A program made the translations under genes and the position numbers. A stretch of DNA of 53,932 nt from Gammaproteobacteria bacterium (lineage in GTDB: Bacteria; Pseudomonadota; Gammaproteobacteria; GCA-001735895). Where the stretch lies: positions 1 through 53,932 of the forward strand of contig JAUVCH010000013.1 of NCBI GenBank assembly GCA_030595795.1. The letters run 5' to 3'. Below the pieces are notes generated by a model. That model did no database searches. It worked only from the letters and a program-made list of their open reading frames with translations, and had not been told where the DNA came from. Positions 48,572-53,932 of the stretch are shown here, in pieces. The stretch's first letter is position 1. Each line of letters starts with the position of its first letter.

Positions 48572-49123
48572 TTAATAGCGAATCATTTCGGGCCTGTCGA
48601 TTAGACGACCCCAATAACGGTTATAGGGATGGACAAAATCAGATGCCTGCGCACCACTAACCAGCGCGCGGCTATCATTGTGCCATCTGAATATGCCGCC
48701 TTCGAGGTTGTAAATTTCTGGTGTGCCGACGGTTTTTAATAATTTATTCTGAACCTTCGATGCCAGTTCAGAAGCTCGTCGTCCGACGGAGCAATAAAAC
48801 ACTAGTTTTTCCCCTTTGGTGATTTGTTGGAATGACGCAATAAACTCGTCGGCTGAGATATCTGGATCGACACGTATTGCGCCGTTTAGGTGACTGACAT
48901 CGAATTCATTTTGCTCACGCACATCGAAAACAATCAGCTCGTCGTCGGCCATGGTTTCGAAATTATTTGCATTCACATGTTGCAGGGTCTGGTATTTTTC
49001 TTTGATATTTTGATGGATTTCATCAAGCTTTTGATTACCGCCGGCTGCTGAGGTACCAGTCACGAAAGTCCAGGTGACAAATAGTAAGCTGGTGGCTCTA
49101 AGAAGGCTTGCTTTGGTAATCAT
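48572..49123 (-). CDS. Exported rhodanese-domain protein
   Basis: A 183-residue protein with a signal peptide (~1-26, ending TSAAG) and a rhodanese domain: IVFDVREQNEFDVSHLNGAI and the active-site loop CSVGRRAS with catalytic Cys. It ends LEGGIFRWHN followed by a short tail. It is likely a periplasmic sulfurtransferase or thiol carrier. Paired with the YHS-domain gene it may handle thiol- or metal-bound cargo in the envelope; this link is inference. Confidence 0.87.
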   Translation of the reverse strand: MITKASLLRATSLLFVTWTFVTGTSAAGGNQKLDEIHQNIKEKYQTLQHVNANNFETMADDELIVFDVREQNEFDVSHLNGAIRVDPDISADEFIASFQQITKGEKLVFYCSVGRRASELASKVQNKLLKTVGTPEIYNLEGGIFRWHNDSRALVSGAQASDFVHPYNRYWGRLIDRPEMIRY

Positions 49124-49200
49124 AAGTTCTGTTTCCCGATTCGTCTTATAATGGACAATAATAATCGGGTTGTGTTCCCTTATTGTCCATGAAACTGCCT

Positions 49201-49593
49201 CTAACGGATACCAAGCTTTTCAAGCACCCCCATATAACCTTCGATATTCTTTTTCAGGTCGGCACCGTAGCGTTGCACAATATCGCACTGGCGATCTTCA
49301 TTCTTAAGCGCTGACATTGCCCCCCAGAAAGACGCCATTTGTTCAGACATTTGTCGAAGCTGGGCAATTGATTCACTATCTTTGGCGTTGACCAGTACAG
49401 ATTGTTGGAAGCTATCTTTGAGTTTTTGCTGATTTTCAGGCCCAGTTGACTCAAAATTGACGCCTTGCTCTGCGAGCAATTCCTCCACTACCGCTATTCG
49501 TCCGCGGTGATAGCCATAATAAATATTTTCAAGCAAGGCGACGATATCGGCCTTATCGCGAGTGCCGCCAATCCAGGCACGGTAATCGCCCGG
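49201..49593 (-). pseudogene. C-terminal part of the SerC-like aminotransferase, cut off by an amber codon
   Basis: This stretch is in the same frame as the upstream aminotransferase and follows its TAG directly. It starts PGDYRAWIGGTRDKADIVAL, which matches the conserved C-terminal strand-helix of SerC-type enzymes, and goes on with LLENIYYGYHRGR and a ~80-residue helical extension to TAA. The frame is fully open (131 codons), so the loss is recent or the TAG is read through. The only internal start candidate is a TTG at 49536 without a clear ribosome site. By itself it would not fold as an enzyme. Confidence 0.65.
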
Positions 49594-50976
49594 CTAGCCC
49601 GGGTAAGCATTGATATGACGAGCTACATCAATTCCCTGCTCATAGTCACCATTGGCGTGAGTAATGCCTTCAAAACCTAGCAACTGCTTGGATTTGGCAA
49701 TAGCGCGAGCGCATAGCCCATCATCGTCTAATTCCGTGTCGATAACTTTTAACAGGGTAACTGCCGTACCTCTGCGTGTTTCGTCACCGACACCCAGCGT
49801 TAGTAGGTCGTTAGTCTTAACCCATTCACAAACTGTATCGCGGTTTTCTACCGACCGCCGATTATGATCGCGTACCGAACCAATACGGCGCTCGGAACGA
49901 AGCAGACCAAATCGTGTTTCGGCAAAAGCGGCCGTGCTATAGGTATTGATAACACCGCTAGACATGGTTTCGGTGACCGGGTCGTAAAGCGGGCCGAGAT
50001 CGGTGCTGACTTCACTGGTAAGCGGTTTCTGCGGGTCTTTCGGTAAGGCGATTTTGACCTGACGCGGAATCGACCAGGATGGATTATTCTGATTTTTATC
50101 GATCAGTTTCAAAGCCTGCGGCGTCAACGAAATAATGTAATAACCCGAATTACCGCCGATCGCTTTTTGCAGTGGCATAAACATACAACATTTATCGACA
50201 ACCGAGGCGACCAGTTCGTCGCCCCAGGGCATGGCGCCAATCATCGAGGTCGAGTCTATGACAGCATGATGATTATCAGGATCGCGATCAATCCACTCGA
50301 GCAGGTTGGAGATATCGGTAACCGAGTAATCCATAGCGCCTGTGGTTTCGTGACCGACGCCCATGAAGACTCGAATGCCCATGGCTTCGAGTTCATCCGC
50401 AGTCGGGATCTCGCCTTCGAGTGGGCTGAAATGCAGTCGATCTTCGTTACCATTGCGGGCATATCGCTGCAGTTCGATCAACTGTGTGCCCCAGGATTGA
50501 CGAAAGAATCCGCCGGATACCGCTTCGGGCGATTCGGGTTTCGGTGTATCGATAAAGACACGATGATCGGGATCATTGGCATTCAGTAAATGCATGGCAC
50601 AAACCGTAAAACCCGTGTGACCGCCCCCTATGCCAGCCACCATTTTGTTTTTCTTAGGGAATTCAAAATAACGATGTATCTCTCTCACCATATCTCGCAA
50701 AACATTCTCGGCTGGAAAACCATGGTGAATGCTACGGTTTAACTCACGAAATGTACTCTTACCAACCGCTACGCCTTTGTCGCTGAGCAGTGGATAATTC
50801 TCTTCGATCCAGGCTTCGTATTCGAAACGCAATAAACGTGCGTGAACTTCATCTCGCGTCATATCGGTTATCGGACCAACACCCCAGAATTGATTACTGG
50901 TACGTGCCGGGGGACCTCCGGCGGTGACGTCTAACGAGGATTGGCGAATGGCCTTGAGCTGATCAATGGAATGCAT
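49594..50976 (-). CDS. SerC-like class V aminotransferase, ending at a premature amber codon
   Basis: 460 residues of a PLP enzyme related to phosphoserine aminotransferase. GGGHTGFTVCAMHLL (~117-131), GVGHETTGAMDYS (206-218), the Asp motif VIDSTSMIGAMPW (239-251) and Schiff-base Lys271 in PLQKAIGG are visible. It begins VTAGGPPARTSNQFWG, an extended SerC-like N-terminus. The frame stops at TAG (49594-49596) exactly before the conserved C-terminal segment DYRAWIGG. The intact protein would be about 591 residues. It may be a recent pseudogene. Neighbours give no pathway hint. Confidence 0.8.
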   Translation of the reverse strand: MHSIDQLKAIRQSSLDVTAGGPPARTSNQFWGVGPITDMTRDEVHARLLRFEYEAWIEENYPLLSDKGVAVGKSTFRELNRSIHHGFPAENVLRDMVREIHRYFEFPKKNKMVAGIGGGHTGFTVCAMHLLNANDPDHRVFIDTPKPESPEAVSGGFFRQSWGTQLIELQRYARNGNEDRLHFSPLEGEIPTADELEAMGIRVFMGVGHETTGAMDYSVTDISNLLEWIDRDPDNHHAVIDSTSMIGAMPWGDELVASVVDKCCMFMPLQKAIGGNSGYYIISLTPQALKLIDKNQNNPSWSIPRQVKIALPKDPQKPLTSEVSTDLGPLYDPVTETMSSGVINTYSTAAFAETRFGLLRSERRIGSVRDHNRRSVENRDTVCEWVKTNDLLTLGVGDETRRGTAVTLLKVIDTELDDDGLCARAIAKSKQLLGFEGITHANGDYEQGIDVARHINAYPG

Positions 50977-51286
50977 GGGAATTTTCTCACCCTGGGATGT
51001 TGTCTCCTATTTTACAAATCGCAGGTTGGATAACCATTTATTTTGACGACCTTTGTTGACCATGCTGCGACATGTGAAGCCTTGTTTATGGATATTACAG
51101 GGAACACAGCTATTGCGTAATCTGAGTTCTCTATCAGGGTTTGCAACTATCCGGGGTAATAGGTTGGACTGAATGGCGGAATTCTGTGTCGGGCAATTTT
51201 GGGAAGAGGGTAGGCGCTAGACAATATACTTGACGATATTGTAATATTAACCTTGGAATTACCAACGCGCACAGAGGAGGAAGACT
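50977..51286. other. Divergent intergenic region aminotransferase / PAAR-like gene
   Basis: 310 bp with no supported gene, tRNA or repeat. A strong ribosome site (AGAGGAGGA, ~51271-51279) precedes the PAAR-like gene at the right end. Promoters for both directions must lie here, but I see no convincing hexamer pair. Confidence 0.45.
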
Positions 51287-51601
51287 ATGTTTCCAGCTTC
51301 GACCAAAGGTGGGGGTTACACTATAGGGTGGCCAGACGTCAGCAAGATGCCTGTGGGGTCTAGAGTAGTACCGATCCCTTACCCGAACATAGGGACAATG
51401 TCGGGCTCGACCGCCACAAAGACAAAGTCGAGTACAGGGATAATAGTGAAGTCAAAGGAGGCCGCCATACTTAGGACCCGTTTGAGAGACCTGAATTTAA
51501 AGCTGACGACGATGCCTGGCGGCAATACGACGAAATGGCATGAAGTCGTGGACGATTACGTGGCTACGACTGCGCAACTATTCAAGTTACTATCGTCCTG
51601 A
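51287..51601 (+). CDS. PAAR-like (DUF4150-type) protein
   Basis: A 104-residue protein. The start MFPASTKGGGYTIGWPDVSK and the PIPYPNIGTM segment match the PAAR-like DUF4150 pattern (Phe-Ala/Pro... FPDVCKTP ... IPYPN) of type VI secretion spike tips. The usual long metal-binding C-terminus is short here; the end is helical (LRTRLRDLNLKL). No other type VI secretion gene is in the window, so it is an orphan. It may decorate a secretion spike encoded elsewhere. It has a strong ribosome site and precedes the methyltransferase by 151 bp. Confidence 0.65.
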   Translation: MFPASTKGGGYTIGWPDVSKMPVGSRVVPIPYPNIGTMSGSTATKTKSSTGIIVKSKEAAILRTRLRDLNLKLTTMPGGNTTKWHEVVDDYVATTAQLFKLLSS

Positions 51602-51752
51602 CAATTTCGGATAAGGTGTAGGGTAAATCCCGGCGAAGATATGGTCGAGCTCGATTCAGGAAGTAGTTTGGCCAGATAAAGCGGTGCGTCAAGTGGATAC
51701 GCTATACTGATCCGTTCCAGCTCCATTAGATTCGTGAAGTGAAGTTACTCGC

Positions 51753-53033
51753 ATGTTAGCCAGTCCCGACCCCTATGATGAGTTGCCATACCAATCCTTT
51801 CCGATCGAATGGACGGCGCCTGAGCAGCTCGTACTTACTTCTTTGCTTCACGGTGGACCACGCCCACCGCTCGACGCCTATTCCGTGCTCGAACTTGGCT
51901 GTGGGGATGGAACAAACTTATTACCGCTAGCCTACTATCGTAGGCACGCGAACTTTGTCGGTGTGGACGGTGCGAGTAGCCAGATTGAGCTAGCCAATAC
52001 TCGCAAGTCCTCGTTACAGCTATCCAATCTGTCATATTTCTGTGCCGATATTACCCGCGCGGCGGAGCAACTTTCCGGCGAGTTCGACTTCATTATCGCA
52101 CACGGTTTTTTCTCCTGGGTAGCGGATGAAGTCCGTGATGCCCTATTAGAGCTGTGTGCTCAGCGACTTCGACCTGGCGGTCTGCTGTATCTGAATTACA
52201 ACTCGATGCCGGGCTGGAACGTGCGTGGCCTGGTAAGAGATTTTCTCCTTAAGCAGACTGCCGGGACTACAAATATCACGGCGCGTGCAAAACTGGCCCA
52301 GGACTATGCATCCAGGCTGGGCTGGTCTTTGACGGTGGACGAGCATCCTTACACACAATTAATCAACAACGAGTTTCGATTTGCATGCGATAAAGATATT
52401 TCGTTCATAGCGCACGAATATCTTGCCGAGCACAACCATCCCTACTGGCGTAGCCAATTCCTCGATCTTATGCAGCCCCATAATCTCTATCACGTGGCCG
52501 ATGCAGACTTTAACTACGATTCGGGTCGGGCTCCCGAAGGTTTGGCGCTCTGGTTAGACGAACATAGTCTCACCGGTCGTGGGCTTGACGATACTGTGGA
52601 CTTGTTGTGTTATCGACAAATGCACTGCCCGATTTTGACTCAAGGGCCATTGAACCGAACACCACCGGGCCTGGAAGAATTCTCGAACCTTCTAATTGCG
52701 TCCTGTCTTACGCCCTGTACTGAGAACGGTGATGGGAACTCGACATATCAACATCCGTCGGGTTCTCAGGTCGAAGTGAAACAGGAAATTATCGGAAATC
52801 TACTCACCAAACTACAGCCGATTTGGCCTCGAAGTCTACGGATAGCAGAGGCGTTCCCGGATGTAAATCGGGTGATGGATGATCTCGTGCTGATGCAGCT
52901 GAACGGATTTATTGAGCTGCGATGTATCGAGCCGGGCGATTTTGGGGTACCTGGTGAGCCGTTGAACAGGATCGAAGCTCAGGATGGCTATATTACAACC
53001 CCATACCATACTTTTGAGGCTTTTTCAGAGTAG
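51753..53033 (+). CDS. SAM-dependent methyltransferase with regulatory domain
   Basis: A 426-residue class I methyltransferase. Motif I is VLELGCGDGTNLLPLAYY (~44-61), then FVGVDGASSQIELAN and the post-motif DFIIAHGFFSWV. Residues ~220-300 correspond to the methyltransferase regulatory domain (MethyTransf_Reg type), and a winged, helical tail follows. The SAM site is complete. Substrate is unknown. Proteins of this design are often found in accessory or secretion-linked loci, and it follows the PAAR-like gene on the same strand. Confidence 0.85.
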   Translation: MLASPDPYDELPYQSFPIEWTAPEQLVLTSLLHGGPRPPLDAYSVLELGCGDGTNLLPLAYYRRHANFVGVDGASSQIELANTRKSSLQLSNLSYFCADITRAAEQLSGEFDFIIAHGFFSWVADEVRDALLELCAQRLRPGGLLYLNYNSMPGWNVRGLVRDFLLKQTAGTTNITARAKLAQDYASRLGWSLTVDEHPYTQLINNEFRFACDKDISFIAHEYLAEHNHPYWRSQFLDLMQPHNLYHVADADFNYDSGRAPEGLALWLDEHSLTGRGLDDTVDLLCYRQMHCPILTQGPLNRTPPGLEEFSNLLIASCLTPCTENGDGNSTYQHPSGSQVEVKQEIIGNLLTKLQPIWPRSLRIAEAFPDVNRVMDDLVLMQLNGFIELRCIEPGDFGVPGEPLNRIEAQDGYITTPYHTFEAFSE

Positions 53034-53086
53034 GTTAGAGGCTAAATAGGCACGGTGTTAATAGGTTTCAGGTTCAGGTCTTCGAT

Positions 53087-53241
53087 TTATGATCAAGTTA
53101 TTTCCCAACTAATTAAAAGCTCCAGTGCCGAAGACCGGGAAACCCCGAATGTGTAGCCGTAACTAGTATCCCGATTCAGAAACTTTCTAATTAACAATCT
53201 CATTCCAGGCCCTGTCAGCTTCCTTTTTATATTCCTTAAAG
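53087..53241. repeat. Direct repeat, copy 2 (cut by IS66)
   Basis: This is a diverged copy of 48012-48129 containing the tail of a second YHS gene and its downstream spacer, with an extra ~35-bp block near 53120-53158. It ends at AAAG immediately before the IS66 terminal repeat at 53242. Confidence 0.75.
53187..53240 (-). pseudogene. Tail of a duplicated YHS-domain gene
   Basis: 18 codons read FKEYKKEADRAWNEIVN and stop. The intact gene at 48072 ends FKEYKKEADRAWGEIINQ. The rest of the copy is beyond the IS66 element or lost. Only the end of the gene is present here. Confidence 0.8.
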
Positions 53242-53790
53242 GTAAGCGTCCGGCGAACCCCACCTGTTAAAGATATGTGTCATGGATAGACTGATTCGTT
53301 TTTAACGGAATCAGATATGACGAATAGAACCCGGCGCAGTAAGGCGCAATGGCAAACCTTGGTAGAGCAGCAATCAGGTAGCGGTTTAAAAGGTGCCGCG
53401 TTTTGCAGGCAACAGGGATTGTGTCGAAAGACGTTTTACCATCACCGTAAACTGCTGAGTGAGGACTCGAATAGTTTGATGCCAGGACGGTTCATTCAAG
53501 TCCAGGCCGAGCCTACCCCAGTGTTACCGGTTATTGCCGTGTTAGATTATCGCCAAACCTGCTTAAAGATCCCAACTGGTATCGCCCCGGTCTGGGTTGC
53601 CGAACTAATGAAAGCCTTATCATGAATATGTTCGTTGATGCCGGTACAATTTACCTACATCGAGATGTCGTCGACTTTCGTAAGTCGATCAATGGTCTGG
53701 TAACGATAGTTGAGCAAGAAATGGCGCTGTCGCCATTTAGCGAAGCACTATTCGTGTTCTGTAATCGCAACCGGGATCGTATGAAAGTAC
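53242..53790 (+). mobile_element. IS66-family insertion sequence, left end (interrupted)
   Basis: It starts GTAAGCGTCCGGCGAACC, the usual IS66 terminal repeat, within the duplicated YHS gene tail. It carries tnpA and the first half of tnpB. The element is broken by an IS30-family end at about 53790, so the tnpC transposase gene is not in the window. Confidence 0.85.
53317..53625 (+). CDS. tnpA: IS66 accessory protein TnpA
   Basis: A 102-residue protein with the IS66 OrfA pattern: RSKAQWQTLVEQQSGSGLKG, AAFCRQQGLCRKTFYHHRK (helix-turn-helix) and a late LKIPTGI segment. It lies at the left end of the IS66 element and overlaps tnpB by 4 nt (ATGA). It appears intact but cannot move the element alone. 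Confidence 0.9.
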   Translation: MTNRTRRSKAQWQTLVEQQSGSGLKGAAFCRQQGLCRKTFYHHRKLLSEDSNSLMPGRFIQVQAEPTPVLPVIAVLDYRQTCLKIPTGIAPVWVAELMKALS

Positions 53791-53834
53791 TGGGTGAATT
53801 CAAGTTCCAAGTGCACCACCTGAAACTGGGTTAA
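53622..53834 (+). pseudogene. tnpB: IS66 TnpB, truncated by an IS30-family insertion
   Basis: The first 57 residues match TnpB: IYLHRDVVDFRKSINGLVTI and SEALFVFCNRNRDRMKVL. Family members then read on (YWD...GF); here the sequence changes to GEFKFQVHHLKLG and stops. The change point, about 53790, is where the IS30-type end begins. About half the normal ~115 residues remain. Confidence 0.85.
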
Positions 53835-53932
53835 AGACTTCGAAAGATGTCCGGTAGTTAAGGCACTTTCTGGGTCTATGATTTAATATTTCCACTGCTT
53901 TTTCAAGTGCACTGTCAGTGAGTTTTAGAAAG
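53791..53932 (-). mobile_element. IS30-family element, end only (continues past the window)
   Basis: The transposase tail on the minus strand, and its 3' flank directly abutting the broken tnpB, mark one end of an IS30-family element. The remainder lies to the right. The exact terminal repeat cannot be fixed from one end. Confidence 0.7.
53800..53931 (-). CDS. IS30-family transposase, C-terminal 43 residues (partial)
   Basis: The minus-strand frame entering from the right edge reads LTDSALEKAVEILNHRPRKC, then LNYRTSFEVFNPVSGGALGT and stops. The NHRPRKxLxYRTxxEVF block is the classic IS30 transposase C-terminus. The coding start is outside the window. Confidence 0.85.
   Translation of the reverse strand, partial: FLKLTDSALEKAVEILNHRPRKCLNYRTSFEVFNPVSGGALGT

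Overview
The window reads as a chromosomal segment of a gammaproteobacterium of moderate GC. The gene order apbE-gshB-pilG-pilH-pilI-pilJ-chpA (the Pil-Chp chemotaxis module next to glutathione synthetase), the RapA ATPase and proteobacterial families such as RsmE support this. I cannot name the genus. Several envelope genes (lipoproteins, an outer-membrane beta-barrel, two RND/MMPL exporters with LolA-type partners) confirm a Gram-negative cell.

Layout. 1-0.7 kb: a cut-off gene tail and a ParDE toxin-antitoxin pair. 0.9-3.4 kb: a large lipoprotein joining a Calx-beta domain, a PQQ sugar-dehydrogenase-like propeller and a C-terminal domain with two haem-binding CxxCH motifs. 3.4-5.4 kb (minus): apbE and gshB. 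5.7-15.4 kb: the twitching chemosensory operon pilG-pilH-pilI-pilJ-chpA plus a CheW-like gene, without CheR/CheB homologues. 15.4-18.9 kb (minus): rsmE, ahcY and metK, with a candidate S-adenosylhomocysteine riboswitch in front of metK. 19.1-26.2 kb: tkt-gap-pgk-pyk and a hybrid histidine kinase. 26.2-31.7 kb: rarD and bioD (minus), rapA (plus), aroQ and an AroQ-like pseudoenzyme (minus). 31.7-36.7 kb: a TetR-controlled operon (TetR, RND permease, LolA-like protein, beta-barrel), convergent with a second exporter/LolA pair (36.7-39.7 kb, minus). 40-44.3 kb: diguanylate cyclase, rhomboid protease, VTT membrane protein and amidohydrolase.

The accessory part starts at 44.3 kb. It holds a decayed REP-associated tyrosine transposase (RAYT) between two inverted REP elements. 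Next to it is a retron: promoter with repeats, structured RNA, Xre-type regulator and a reverse transcriptase with the retron NAxxH, YVDD and VTG motifs. The unusual point is that the best-fitting a1/a2 pairing and an 11-bp msd stem enclose a 55-codon reading frame for a cationic hydrophobic peptide. Its ribosome binding site lies at the foot of a long hairpin. If correct, the RNA that is reverse transcribed is also the mRNA of a candidate membrane toxin, and the msDNA would be antisense DNA to it.

After the retron come ppk2, a YHS-domain protein, a periplasmic rhodanese and a SerC-like aminotransferase broken by an in-frame amber codon with its conserved C-terminus still open behind it. An orphan PAAR-like (DUF4150-type) protein and a methyltransferase with a regulatory domain follow. 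The right edge is a nested wreck: a second copy of the YHS gene tail is cut by an IS66 element, and that IS66 is cut by an IS30-family element that runs off the window.
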